A stretch of DNA of 64,000 nt from Paraburkholderia sprentiae WSM5005 (GCF_001865575.2 NZ_CP017561.2:186001-250000), one strand, 5' to 3'; positions 1 to 8,095 are shown, counted from the first letter of the stretch. Notes: generated by a model not told the origin, from the sequence alone. Numbers and translations are program-made.

Positions 1-446
1 CCGCCGTGCGGCGATGCGCCATAGGCGTTGCCGTGCTTCAGCGCATCGCCCGCGCGGTCGACGCCCGGGCCTTTGCCGTACCACATGGCGAACACGCCAT
101 CGACGGTGCGCTCGGGATCGGCTTCGACGCGCTGCGTGCCGAGCACGGCCGTGCCGCCGAGTTCTTCGTTGATCGCGGGCAGAAAGCGGATGTCACTCGC
201 GGCGAGCAGTTTGTTGGCCTTCCACAACTGCTGATCGACCATGCCGAGCGGCGAGCCGCGGTAGCCGCTGACGAAGCCGGCCGTGTTCAGGCCGCGGGTT
301 TTGTCGAGCGAGCGCTGCATCAGCGCGAGGCGCACGAGCGCCTGGGTGCCGGTCAGAAAGATCCGGCCGCGCGTCGCGGTGAGATTGTCGGACAGCTTGT
401 AGTCGGCGAGAGCGGGCGTGCCGTCGATGGGCTGGCGGGCGGTCAT
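1..446 (-). CDS. Indolepyruvate ferredoxin oxidoreductase, N-terminal part (cut by window edge)
   Basis: Only the first ~148 residues are inside the window. The start ATG is preceded by a GGAGA Shine-Dalgarno. The protein begins MTARQPIDGTPALADYKLSD and continues with TGTQALVRLALMQ, a GFVSGYRGSPLG loop and the INEELGGTAVLGTQ segment. These are typical of the thiamine-diphosphate/pyrimidine-binding region of the large fused indolepyruvate:ferredoxin oxidoreductases (usually about 1150-1200 residues). The family oxidatively decarboxylates arylpyruvates, from aromatic amino-acid breakdown, to aryl-acetyl-CoA. The family call rests on recalled motif similarity. The catalytic and Fe-S parts lie outside the window, so integrity cannot be judged. 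Confidence 0.85.
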   Translation of the reverse strand, partial: MTARQPIDGTPALADYKLSDNLTATRGRIFLTGTQALVRLALMQRSLDKTRGLNTAGFVSGYRGSPLGMVDQQLWKANKLLAASDIRFLPAINEELGGTAVLGTQRVEADPERTVDGVFAMWYGKGPGVDRAGDALKHGNAYGASPHG

Positions 447-698
447 GGGCGGGTCTCCAATGTTCTGGCTCCGCGCGCGGCAGATCGGGCACCGAGACCG
501 CGCAGCGAAAGAGACTCTATTTTTTAGCGCTCGCGCGAGTGAATTATTTCTTCTTTAATCGGGCGTGCGCGAATGGGCGCCAAGAGTCGCGCGTTTGGGC
601 CCGCTTTTGAGCCGGATTTGCCACGCGGCGGCGCGCTGCGGGTATGCCCTGGGGTGCCGCCGGGAAGGATGGGACGGCGAATGGGACGAGGGCTATCG

Positions 699-1676
699 CT
701 ATAGCGCCGTGTTTGCCGCGATGTCCGGTTCGAGCGGTGCGGCATCTAGCGGCACGATCTCGTGGAAGTGCGCATAGTCGATGTGGCTCACGCCGTCGCG
801 CTCGCTCATGATGTCGACGAACCGGTGCTGCCAGACGATCTGGTCGCACGTCCACATGTGGCGCGCCTGCATGGTTTGCGACGTCGATTCGTCGATGCCT
901 TCGAGCGTCAGCAGCAGCGACACGTCGCGGCCCTTCAACGATTCGGCGTCGTCGCCGAACAGCGGACTTGCTTCGTCGATGACGTGCATCAGCGTCCAGC
1001 CGAGCTTGAACACCGGGTGCTGGTCGCGCACCAGCGCGAGGTCGTAGAGCTTGCGCAGTGTATAGCCTTCGATCGACGTCTCCTGACGCATGATGCGCAG
1101 CCGCGCGCGCGCCTCGGCGATCACGTTCTGACGCGCGTTGGCCGAGCGCACCATCAGCGTCATCCGGCCGTCGATCGGCCGGATCACCGCGTAGCGCGCG
1201 AACATGATCTTCGCGTGCGGGCGCGAAAAGCGCGCGAAAATCAGCCCGGTCGCCAACGCGATGCTCGACATGCCGACGAAGATTTCGAGCGTCGCGATCC
1301 AGTGCGCGTAGACGGTTTGCGGATGCATGTCGCCGTAGCCGACGGTCGCAAGGGTTTCGACGCTGAAGAAGAACGCGCCGGCGAAGCCCTTCGGAAACTG
1401 ATTCGCGATCGGCGCGTCGCCGAGCATGTAGAGCGTGGCGAAGACGGTGTTGAGGAGCAGGAACAGCAGCGCGAGCGACACGAAAAATACCGGCCAGCGC
1501 ACGCCGAGCGCACGGTGGTACAGGTCCTGCCACAACGGCGTCGGCATGCCGTGTGCGATCACCACGCGATCGTCGAGACGCAATTCGCGGCTGCCACGAG
1601 CGCGGCGCTGCCGCGCTCGCGCGCGGGTGTCGGCATCGTCGAGCGTGGAAAAACGGTTTGACGGTTCGCTTGCCAT
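699..1676 (-). CDS. KirBac-type inward-rectifier potassium channel
   Basis: About 325 residues. The selectivity filter TVGYGD sits near residues 111-116, between a first membrane helix (about 61-85, WPVFFVSLALLFLLLNTVFA) and a second (about 123-150). A C-terminal ~170-residue cytoplasmic beta domain follows, which is the arrangement of prokaryotic inward rectifiers (KirBac/IRK family). It should form a tetrameric inner-membrane K+ channel gated by its cytoplasmic domain. The start at 1676 (MASEPSNRF) was chosen because the protein aligns from there. An in-frame ATG at 1715 adds 13 residues, and neither start has a strong ribosome-binding site. It is a single-gene unit on the minus strand, and no potassium-linked genes are adjacent. 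Confidence 0.9.
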   Translation of the reverse strand: MASEPSNRFSTLDDADTRARARQRRARGSRELRLDDRVVIAHGMPTPLWQDLYHRALGVRWPVFFVSLALLFLLLNTVFATLYMLGDAPIANQFPKGFAGAFFFSVETLATVGYGDMHPQTVYAHWIATLEIFVGMSSIALATGLIFARFSRPHAKIMFARYAVIRPIDGRMTLMVRSANARQNVIAEARARLRIMRQETSIEGYTLRKLYDLALVRDQHPVFKLGWTLMHVIDEASPLFGDDAESLKGRDVSLLLTLEGIDESTSQTMQARHMWTCDQIVWQHRFVDIMSERDGVSHIDYAHFHEIVPLDAAPLEPDIAANTAL

Positions 1677-1816
1677 CACGCGCTCGTGGGGATGAAAACG
1701 AGCACAGCGTAGCATGGCGCGTTGCGCGCGCCGTGGGACTTTCCGCGCGGTGCGAAGAGCGGGCGGCGCGGGGTATCGGGTCTGTTCGAACGGCGCGCTT
1801 CACTCACGAACGATGG

Positions 1817-2062
1817 TCACGGAAACACGTGCGGCTTTGGAATCCCCGCGCCATGCTCGATATCGTCGACCGCCTGCCGGTGCGCGCTATCTACCGCTTC
1901 CGCCTGATCGGCATAGCCGCTGTCGCCGCCGACCGTGGTCCACGGCTTGACCGCTTTCTCGCGATGACGGATTTCGTACTCCGCGTCCCAGCGCGCGCCG
2001 CTGAGTTCGAGCGGACGAACGTGAATCGAATACACGCCGTATTGGAATAGCTGTTCAGCCAT
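1817..2062 (-). CDS. Small conserved protein of unknown function (81 aa)
   Basis: The start ATG has a good GGAGGCG ribosome-binding site 5-6 bases upstream. The protein (MAEQLFQYGVYSIHVRPLEL...) is soluble, with many charged residues and a GAGIPKPHVFP tail. I have the impression that close relatives are widespread in Burkholderia, but I cannot name a function. No signal peptide, membrane segment or metal motif is visible. It lies 72 bases downstream of the next small gene on the same strand, so the two may be co-transcribed. Confidence 0.75.
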   Translation of the reverse strand: MAEQLFQYGVYSIHVRPLELSGARWDAEYEIRHREKAVKPWTTVGGDSGYADQAEAVDSAHRQAVDDIEHGAGIPKPHVFP

Positions 2063-2134
2063 GATCGCCTCCAGCCGGTCGAGCCGGCAGCGGCGCGCCG
2101 ATTGGGAGCACGCGCGCGCCGCCCTTGGTTCGGC

Positions 2135-2365
2135 CTACAGTTCGATTTCCCCGAGGATACGATGAGCGAGCGCCTTGGCTTCTTCGAGCGCTTCTAGCGG
2201 CGTCGACGAGGTCGAGTCGACTTCGTAGACCGTGGTTTCCTGTTCGTCGCGGGCTTCGCCTTCGTCGCGCGCGAGAGTGACGACCCCTTGCCAGGCGTCC
2301 TGTCCGACTTCTCTGATCGACGCAGTAGCCGTGTAGAGCCCTTTGGTGTAGGTGACGTCCTCCAT
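2135..2365 (-). CDS. Small conserved protein of unknown function (76 aa)
   Basis: The start at 2365 (MEDVTYTKGLYTATASI) was chosen over the longer in-frame start at 2404 because AAGGAG lies just upstream of it. The protein is acidic, with beta-rich character at the N-terminus (alternating Tyr/Thr/Val) and a helical C-terminus (LEALEEAKALAHRILGEIEL). It could be a small dodecin-like or stress-type fold, but no family motif can be confirmed. It probably shares a transcript with the small gene at 1817-2062. Confidence 0.72.
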   Translation of the reverse strand: MEDVTYTKGLYTATASIREVGQDAWQGVVTLARDEGEARDEQETTVYEVDSTSSTPLEALEEAKALAHRILGEIEL

Positions 2366-2519
2366 GGCCTCGCTCCTTTTCGCAAAGGTTTCGATGATTT
2401 TCATCCTAGCACGGCGCGGCGAGATCGGTTCCCGGCCGGGACGGTTTCGCGCGACGCGATGTGCCAGACATCCGTCACGCTACGCACGCCTCAAGGCAGC
2501 AGAATTACAGCGACGCGTT

Positions 2520-3428
2520 TTACAGCAGCGCGACCACTTCGTCGAGCGTCGGCGCGTGCGCGCCGGCGTGGCCGCACGCCGCCGCGCCGGCCGCCAGCGC
2601 GAACGCGAGATGCTCCGGCCACGCGCGCCGCGGCGCACTCATCAGGCTGAACAGCAGGCCGCCGATCGATGCATCGCCCGCGCCGACGGTATCGACCACT
2701 TCGACGCGCGGCGGCTTCGCCTCGATCAGCGCGGCGCCGTCGAGCAGCATCGCCGCTTCGGGGCCGCGCGTGACGAGTACGGTGGCGGCCGGATTCAGCG
2801 CGCGCAATTGCGCGAGTGCGGCGGCTTCGTCGCGGGTCTTGAAGATCATGCGCAGGTCTTCGTCCGAGACCTTGATCAGGTCCGCGAGCGCAGCCATCTT
2901 GCGCAGCGTCGGCTCGTAGCCGTGCTCCATCAGGTTGCGATAGTTCGGATCGAAGCTGATCTTCACGCCGTGCGAGCGCAACTCGGCGGCGAGCGCCGCG
3001 AGCGTATCGCCGAGCGGCTGACGCACGAGGCTGATGCAGCCGAAGTGCGCCCACTTCACCGCGTTCATCCAGCCGGCGGGCAGCTTCGCCGGGTCGAACG
3101 CGAGATCGGCGCCGTTCTCGCCCATGAAGAAGTATGCGGGCGGATGCGTCTGATGCACGATCGCGAGCAGCGGCGGCCGCTCGACACGCTGCAGGAAGCG
3201 CATGTCGAGACCGGCCGCAACGCTCGCGTCCCACAGCTCGTCGGAGAAGTTATCGACGCCGAGCGAGCCCGCGCTCGCGGTCGGCAGGCCGAGCCGCGCG
3301 ACGCAGCGCGCGACGTTCCAGCCCGCGCCGCCCGGACGCGACAGCCAGTGCGATGCGCCGGTGCGCACGAGGTCGGTGAGGATGTCGCCGGCGGACACGA
3401 AAACGGGGAGGTCGGTGGTCGCGCTCAT
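2520..3428 (-). CDS. PfkB-family sugar kinase (probable fructokinase)
   Basis: 302 residues, normal for the ribokinase/PfkB family. The N-terminal substrate-binding glycine motif RPGGAGWNVAR is at about 31-41. The C-terminal signature DTVGAGDAS (246-254) carries the catalytic base Asp252 and the anion hole. The reaction is ATP-dependent phosphorylation of a sugar hydroxyl. The start codon overlaps the stop of the upstream AGE isomerase gene by 4 bases (ATGA), so the two are translationally coupled. With a ketose-forming isomerase next door, fructose to fructose-6-phosphate is the most economical guess, but the specificity is inferred from context only. Confidence 0.88.
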   Translation of the reverse strand: MSATTDLPVFVSAGDILTDLVRTGASHWLSRPGGAGWNVARCVARLGLPTASAGSLGVDNFSDELWDASVAAGLDMRFLQRVERPPLLAIVHQTHPPAYFFMGENGADLAFDPAKLPAGWMNAVKWAHFGCISLVRQPLGDTLAALAAELRSHGVKISFDPNYRNLMEHGYEPTLRKMAALADLIKVSDEDLRMIFKTRDEAAALAQLRALNPAATVLVTRGPEAAMLLDGAALIEAKPPRVEVVDTVGAGDASIGGLLFSLMSAPRRAWPEHLAFALAAGAAACGHAGAHAPTLDEVVALL

Positions 3429-4723
3429 TGTGCTTTCTCCGCGGAAGCCGCTGCGGCGGGCGCGGCCGATTCAGCCGCGTTCTCGCCGAGCGCATGGGCG
3501 AGCACTTCGTAGCACGCGCCCATCGTGTGATAGTCGGTCTTGCCGGCCGGGCTCTTTTCGTCGCTGTACTTGCGGTTGTCACAGGTGAGGATGCGATACC
3601 AGGCGCCGAACCGATGGTCGACGAAATGCGTCCAGCTATAGCGCCAGATCTCGTCGTACCAGTCCCAGAAGCGCTCGTTGCCGGTGCGCTTGCCGAGCAG
3701 CGCCGCCGCGGCGAACGTCTCGGCCTGCACCCAGAAGTACTTGTCGTGATCGCACACGGTGCCGTCGGGGCCGAAGCCATAGTAGAGGCCGCCGTGGTCC
3801 TCGTCCCACGCGTGCGTCATCGCGGCGTCGAACAGTTCGATCGCGCGCGGCAGCAGCCACGGCAGCGGCCGGAAGCGTTCGAGAATCAGCAGCAGCTTCG
3901 CCCATTCGGTCTGATGGCCGGGCTGGAAGCCCCACGGACGGAAGATATTCGAACTGTCCTCTTCGTTGTAGTGCCAGTCGACCGACCAGTCCGCGTGAAA
4001 GTGCTCCCACACGAGCCCTTGCGACAGCTTCGCCTGGCGCAGCGTGATGTTCGATGCGACGCGCTCGGCGCGGTCGAGGTACACCAGATGACCGGTCGCC
4101 TCGTGCGCGGCGAGCAGCGCCTCGGTGGTATGCATATTCGCGTTCTGCCCGCGATAGGTGCTGACGTGCCATTCGGGCGATGCGTCGTCGGCATAGAGGC
4201 CGGCGGCGGCGTCCCAGAAGCGGCGCTCCAGCAGCTCGAAGGTCGCGCCGATCATCGGCTTGGCTTCCTCGATGCCGGCCATCGCCGCATGCGAGTAGGC
4301 GAGCAGCACGAACGCGAGACCGTAGCAGTGGCGCGTTGCGTCGACCGTGCGCTTCCTGCCGTCGCGCCATTCGATTTCCCAGTCGTAGCCCTCGTGCTGC
4401 GAGTCCCAGTGCGCGTCGCGCACAAAGCGCAGGCCGTGACGCGCGTATTCGAGGTGCTGCGGGTTGCCGAACTGCCGGTACGCCATCGCGTAGTTGAACA
4501 CGTAGCGGCAACTGCTGACCAGGTGGCGCGTGGCGCGGTTGTAGATCGAACCGTCGTCGCGGAAGAAATGGTAGAAGCCGCCGCTCGGGTCGAGCACATT
4601 CGGCGCGTAAAAGCGCAGGGTGTCCTCGATATGCGCGAGCAGGAACTCGCGGTTGCGGAAACTGGCGACAGGCGGCGCCTTCGCGGCGTCGACGGAAGAG
4701 TTGAGCGGATCGGTTAGCGTCAT
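3425..4723 (-). CDS. AGE-family epimerase/isomerase (mannose or aldose-ketose isomerase type)
   Basis: 432 residues with the (alpha/alpha)6-barrel signature of the N-acylglucosamine 2-epimerase / YihS superfamily. It has conserved His- and Trp-rich stretches (GGFYHFFRDDGS, NANMHTTEALLAAHEATG, WGFQPGHQTEWAKLL). Family members interconvert mannose and fructose/glucose, or epimerise N-acyl hexosamines. The pairing with a PfkB kinase and a LacI repressor favours mannose (or a similar aldose) to fructose conversion. The gene is joined to both neighbours by 4-base ATGA overlaps, forming a compact operon lacI-AGE-pfkB. No sugar transporter lies beside it, so substrate entry must be encoded elsewhere. 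Confidence 0.88.
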   Translation of the reverse strand: MTLTDPLNSSVDAAKAPPVASFRNREFLLAHIEDTLRFYAPNVLDPSGGFYHFFRDDGSIYNRATRHLVSSCRYVFNYAMAYRQFGNPQHLEYARHGLRFVRDAHWDSQHEGYDWEIEWRDGRKRTVDATRHCYGLAFVLLAYSHAAMAGIEEAKPMIGATFELLERRFWDAAAGLYADDASPEWHVSTYRGQNANMHTTEALLAAHEATGHLVYLDRAERVASNITLRQAKLSQGLVWEHFHADWSVDWHYNEEDSSNIFRPWGFQPGHQTEWAKLLLILERFRPLPWLLPRAIELFDAAMTHAWDEDHGGLYYGFGPDGTVCDHDKYFWVQAETFAAAALLGKRTGNERFWDWYDEIWRYSWTHFVDHRFGAWYRILTCDNRKYSDEKSPAGKTDYHTMGACYEVLAHALGENAAESAAPAAAASAEKAQ

Positions 4724-5706
4724 GGCGTTTTCACCAAAGTACTGGCACGGGCAACGAGTTGAACGGGCAAGCGGACTTCGAGCTCAGCGGGAGAGTCTTC
4801 CAGCAGCAGTTCGACGCCGCGTCGGCCGAGCGCTTCCTTGTCGACCGCGATGGTCGAGAGCGGCGGCGTGGCGTGGGCGGCGGCGGGGATGTCGTCGAAA
4901 CCGATGATCGCGATGTCGTCGGGCACGCTGAGGCCGCGCGCGAGGCACACGCGCAGCGCGGCGAGCGCGGCGGCGTCGTTGAACGCGAACACGGCGTCGG
5001 GGCGCGGGCCCGGCGCGTCGAGCAGGCGCTGCATCGCGCGGGCGGCGCCGGTGTCGGGATCGAGCCCGGCGCCGATATTCATCTCGAGCGACGGATCGAA
5101 CAGCAGCCCCGCTTCGAAGAACGCGCGCCGGTAGCCGAGCGCGCGCTCGGCGATGCTGAAATGCGCAAGCGAGCCGCCGATGAACGCGATGCGCTTGCGC
5201 TGCTGCTCGAACAGATGGCGCATCGCGAGCGCGGCGCCGGCGGCGTTGTCGAGATTGACCGAGCGCAGGCCCGGCGACCAGAGGTCGATCAGCACCAGCG
5301 GGCGCTGCATCGCGACCAGCGTGGCGAGCGTTTCGGGCTCGACGAAGCCGGCAATCGCGACCGCGTCGGGCGCATGCAGGCGCATCTGGTGAATCACGTC
5401 CTCGGTCGGCCCGGCGGTCAGCACCGACGGCACGATACCGCGCTCGCGGCACGCGTCTTCGACGCCGTGCAGCACGTGCGAGAAGAACGGACTAGCGGCG
5501 AAGTTGTTGTGCTGACGATGCAGCAGGAAAGTCAGGCGGCGGATGCGCGGACGCAACTGCGCCGAATCGTAGCCGAGTCGGCGCGCCGCTTCGACCACGC
5601 GTTCGCGCGTGGCCTCGGAAAGGCCTGGCTGATTCTTGAGCGCGCGCGACACGGTGCCGATCGAAACGCTGGCCGCGCGGGCGACGTCGCGGATGGTGGT
5701 GGCCAT
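4720..5706 (-). CDS. LacI-family transcriptional repressor of the AGE/pfkB cassette
   Basis: 328 residues. It has the canonical N-terminal LacI helix-turn-helix (MATTIRDVARAASVSIGTVSRALKN, with the VSRAL hinge contact), then a periplasmic-binding-protein-like sensor domain from about residue 58 to the end. It is the first gene of a three-gene operon whose members overlap by 4 bases, which implies autoregulation and control of sugar isomerisation/phosphorylation. A perfect 8-bp inverted repeat lies about 140 bases upstream and a related half-site about 50 bases upstream of the start. These are the likely operators. The ligand is unknown, but a free or phosphorylated hexose is plausible. Confidence 0.93.
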   Translation of the reverse strand: MATTIRDVARAASVSIGTVSRALKNQPGLSEATRERVVEAARRLGYDSAQLRPRIRRLTFLLHRQHNNFAASPFFSHVLHGVEDACRERGIVPSVLTAGPTEDVIHQMRLHAPDAVAIAGFVEPETLATLVAMQRPLVLIDLWSPGLRSVNLDNAAGAALAMRHLFEQQRKRIAFIGGSLAHFSIAERALGYRRAFFEAGLLFDPSLEMNIGAGLDPDTGAARAMQRLLDAPGPRPDAVFAFNDAAALAALRVCLARGLSVPDDIAIIGFDDIPAAAHATPPLSTIAVDKEALGRRGVELLLEDSPAELEVRLPVQLVARASTLVKTP

Positions 5707-5756
5707 CTGATAAAGCTGCCGCGCAAGGCGGGGCAGCAGGGTTCAGGTCGGGCGAT

Positions 5757-5770
5757 TGTATAGTAAAACG
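5757..5770. promoter_or_regulatory. Operator-like half-site overlapping the presumed lacI promoter
   Basis: TGTATAGTAAAACG resembles the left half of the downstream perfect palindrome (TGTTTAGT followed by AAAAACG). Read on the minus strand the same bases give ACTATACAAT, which contains a -10-like TATACA/TACAAT about 50 bases before the lacI start. A repressor bound here would block the operon promoter. This is inference from similarity and position. Confidence 0.4.
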
Positions 5771-5846
5771 CTGAGAAAACAGCTAGGAAAACGCCCGGGT
5801 GGCACCGGTAAATACCCGCATCCTATAGGATTGTTGCCAATCAATG

Positions 5847-5869
5847 TGTTTAGTAAAAACGACTAAACA
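5847..5869. promoter_or_regulatory. Perfect inverted repeat, probable LacI-family operator
   Basis: TGTTTAGT, a 7-base spacer (AAAAACG) and ACTAAACA form an exact 8-bp dyad about 140 bases upstream of the LacI start codon. It is AT-rich in an otherwise GC-rich region. With the half-site at 5757-5770 it could support repression by looping or cooperative binding. The rest of 5707-5984 shows no gene. Confidence 0.55.
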
Positions 5870-5984
5870 ATCGACGGCTCGCCGTTTCGAGACCTATCGG
5901 GAACCGTCCTATGCCATCCGGCCGAGGCGACAGCGCGAGCGTTTGCGCGTGAAATAACGCTGAGGTCAATGAAGAAAGAGCCAG

Positions 5985-6011
5985 GAAAAAACAAAGCCGC
6001 CGTAAGGCGGC
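5985..6011 (-). terminator. Rho-independent terminator of the SBF transporter gene
   Basis: GCCGCC (5996-6001), loop GTAA, GGCGGC (6006-6011) is a perfect 6-bp stem. On the minus strand it is followed by TTTGTTTTTT. It lies 70 bases beyond the stop of the SBF-type transporter. Confidence 0.75.
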
Positions 6012-6081
6012 TCGCTTCGGATGATCAAAACGACGCTCAGGGAGGGCGCTTATGAATGTCCTGTTCGCATTGCGGGTGTTT

Positions 6082-7107
6082 TCAACGGCGTGCGACCGCG
6101 GTTGCGGGTTGCCGCGCCGCAGCCGCGCTCTCGCCGCTGAGGTCGCGCGCGCCCCAGCGTTGCGCGAGCGCGGCGCAGACCATCAGCTGGATCTGGTGGA
6201 ACAGCATGAGCGGCAGCACCACGGCGCCGACCGCGTGCGACGCGAAGATCACCTTGGCCATCGGCACGCCGGCGGCAAGGCTCTTCTTCGAGCCGCAGAA
6301 GATGATCGTGATCTGGTCCGCGCGACTGAAGCCGAGCCGCTTGCTCGCGAAGATCGTCACGCCCAGCGCGAGCGCGAGCAGCACCGCGCTCACCACGACG
6401 AGGCCGCCGAGCGCCGACAGCGGAATCGTGTGCCACAGGCCTTCGGTGACGGCCTCGCTGAAGGCGCCGTACACGACGAGCAGGATCGAGCCCTGGTCGA
6501 CGAACTTCAGCACGCCGCGGTTGCGCTCGATCCACTTGCCGATCAGCGGGCGCAGCAACTGGCCGGCGACGAACGGCACCAGCAGCTGCAACACGATGTT
6601 GCCGACCGTATGCCACGGCGACGCGCCGCCGCTCGCGGCCTGATTCGTGACGATGACGCTGACGAGTGCTGGGGTGACGAAGATGCCGAGCAGGCTCGAG
6701 GCGGACGCGCTGCATACCGCGGCCGGCACGTTGCCCTTGGCGATGGACGTGAACGCAATCGACGACTGAACCGTCGATGGCAGCGTGCAGAGGAACAGGA
6801 CGCCGGCGTAGAGCGACGGCGTGACCAGCGGCGAAAGGACCGGTTTCAGCGCGAGGCCGAGCAGCGGAAACAGCGCGAACGTGCTAAGCAACACCACGAG
6901 GTGAAGGCGCCAGTGCGTCGCGCCCGCAATGATCGCCTCGCGTGACAGTTTGGCGCCGTGCAGGAAGAACAGCAGGCCGACCGCGATGTTCGTCACCCAG
7001 TCGAACCCCGCGGCGGCTTGTCCATGAACGGGCAGGAAGCTGGCGAGGATGACCGTGCCCACGAGGGACAGGGTGAAGTTATCGGGCAGGAATTTCGGGC
7101 GAGCCAT
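6082..7107 (-). CDS. Bile-acid:sodium symporter (SBF-like) family transporter
   Basis: 341 residues, almost entirely hydrophobic with about 9-10 membrane segments. These include LSLVGTVILASFLPV, a re-entrant-like TLPSTVQSSIAFTSIAKGN, LLGIFVTPALVSVIV, and a GSKKSLAAGVPMAKVIF segment. It belongs to the SBF-like/YfeH group of the BASS superfamily, inner-membrane Na+-coupled carriers for organic anions whose bacterial substrates are mostly unknown. It is a single gene ending in its own terminator. The only start ATG has weak ribosome-binding sequence upstream. No neighbouring catabolic gene points to a substrate. Confidence 0.85.
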   Translation of the reverse strand: MARPKFLPDNFTLSLVGTVILASFLPVHGQAAAGFDWVTNIAVGLLFFLHGAKLSREAIIAGATHWRLHLVVLLSTFALFPLLGLALKPVLSPLVTPSLYAGVLFLCTLPSTVQSSIAFTSIAKGNVPAAVCSASASSLLGIFVTPALVSVIVTNQAASGGASPWHTVGNIVLQLLVPFVAGQLLRPLIGKWIERNRGVLKFVDQGSILLVVYGAFSEAVTEGLWHTIPLSALGGLVVVSAVLLALALGVTIFASKRLGFSRADQITIIFCGSKKSLAAGVPMAKVIFASHAVGAVVLPLMLFHQIQLMVCAALAQRWGARDLSGESAAAARQPATAVARR

Positions 7108-7201
7108 GACGGAATCTCGATTCAGTGACGCGATGTAAGCACGGGACGCGCCTGTTCGGGCGCGGTCGACGGCAATGGAAAACGGCTATTGTTGTCGAAA
7201 G

Positions 7202-7235
7202 TCGATTGAAAAGGCAAATTCATTTGCCGAATCGA
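7202..7235. repeat. Nested inverted repeats upstream of the SBF transporter
   Basis: An inner perfect dyad GGCAAAT-TC-ATTTGCC (7213-7228) is flanked by an outer TCGATT (7202-7207) and AATCGA (7230-7235). It lies about 100 bases before the transporter start on the minus strand, so it could be an operator for that gene. Confidence 0.45.
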
Positions 7236-7458
7236 TTAATGCGCGGCGCGCATTGAGTGGCCCGACGGCGGGGCCACGCGGCCCACACACTAGGTTTCAG
7301 TATTGGCGACGCGCTTCCTCGCGACAAACCGTTTAATCATTGAGGTGACAAGGGGCGTTATTTGCAGCAACCAGCGCTTGCCCGGCGTAGCAAAAACGGC
7401 CGCGAGCGAGCCGCCGCGACCCGCCCACGCAACGGCTCCATTGCCGAAAAACGTCGCA

Positions 7459-7473
7459 GTAACAAGGTGTTAC
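7459..7473. repeat. Small inverted repeat GTAACA-AGG-TGTTAC
   Basis: An exact 6-bp dyad with a 3-base spacer in the intergenic space 7108-7660. It lies about 30 bases upstream of a weak + strand promoter-like sequence, so it may be regulatory, but this is unproven. Confidence 0.3.
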
Positions 7474-7503
7474 ATCCGCCGACGAGGCCTAACACTTTTT
7501 GGC

Positions 7504-7589
7504 TCGACACCCTCTGCCGCCGACCATAAATTAGCCGTTCAAGGCCGCAGGGATGCCTTGCGCCGCGAGACGAACGCGGCGCTTTTCTT
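7504..7589 (+). ncRNA. Candidate short transcript or leader ending in a strong terminator
   Basis: A promoter-like TCGACA (7504-7509), a 17-base gap and TAAATT (7527-7532) precede about 50 bases that end in a perfect 8-bp terminator hairpin with a T run (7560-7589). No coding + strand gene lies upstream to own this terminator. Either a small RNA of about 50 nt is made here, or the hairpin is an attenuator in the leader of the exported protein at 7661. I recognise no RNA family. Confidence 0.3.
7560..7589 (+). terminator. Strong Rho-independent terminator before the small exported protein gene
   Basis: GCGCCGCG (7560-7567), loop AGACGAA, CGCGGCGC (7575-7582) then TTTTCTT. It falls inside the long upstream extension of the next open frame, which argues that the real start of that gene lies downstream. 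Confidence 0.7.
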
Positions 7590-7660
7590 CCTCCCGCTAC
7601 AGGTCCATCGCAGCTCGAACGGTGGATTTCAGGCAAGTCTTCGGGCGTGAGAGTCACAAG

Positions 7661-8095
7661 GTGGACGGGTTGTCGAGAAGGAGGCGCTTGGCGTGGGGCG
7701 CGGTCATCGCCGTGCTGTGCTCGTTCGCCTATGCAAAGGGGGCGGGCGTGCCGCATGGCGGCGGTGCAGCCGCGGGTGGCTTTGATTCGCACGCCGGTGC
7801 GGGGCGCGCGCAGCGCGGCAACCCGAATATCGCGGACGCCAATTTCGGCTATGGCTTCGGCGGCTACCGGTCCGGCATGCACCGTGTCGGCAATCCATCC
7901 GTCTATGCCGCCGTGATTACGCCGGTCAGCGCGGAGTCGCGTCCGGTGCCGCATCCCCCGCCCAATATGCCGGTGCGCAACGGCTCCATCCGCGCCGACG
8001 TCGCCCGCTACAACGAAGAGCGCGGCGCCGCGCGTCCGATACAACGCCCAGCGGACGATCCGCGGCAGCCGGGAGGCTCGCCGTACCGGAATTAG
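7661..8095 (+). CDS. Small exported protein of unknown function, Gly/Pro-rich
   Basis: The frame is open from 7553, but a terminator hairpin occupies the extension. A start near GTG 7661 (or TTG 7670) gives an N-terminus with SRRRR followed by the hydrophobic stretch LAWGAVIAVLCSFAYA, a classic signal peptide. The mature part (about 120 residues) is low in complexity: glycine-rich (HGGGAAAGG, FGYGFGGY), then proline/arginine-rich (PHPPPNMPVRN, ending in DDPRQPGGSPYRN). No domain is recognised. The start codon is uncertain because there is no ATG and only weak ribosome-binding sequence. Confidence 0.5.
   Translation: MDGLSRRRRLAWGAVIAVLCSFAYAKGAGVPHGGGAAAGGFDSHAGAGRAQRGNPNIADANFGYGFGGYRSGMHRVGNPSVYAAVITPVSAESRPVPHPPPNMPVRNGSIRADVARYNEERGAARPIQRPADDPRQPGGSPYRN

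Noticed and set aside
544..1803. 419-residue minus-strand frame over the potassium channel
   Set aside because: It is out of frame with the channel that carries TVGYGD. Its own sequence is arginine-rich with no domain.
7303..7650. 115-residue + strand frame in the gap before the small exported protein
   Set aside because: It has no ribosome-binding site or domain, and a strong terminator hairpin lies inside it.
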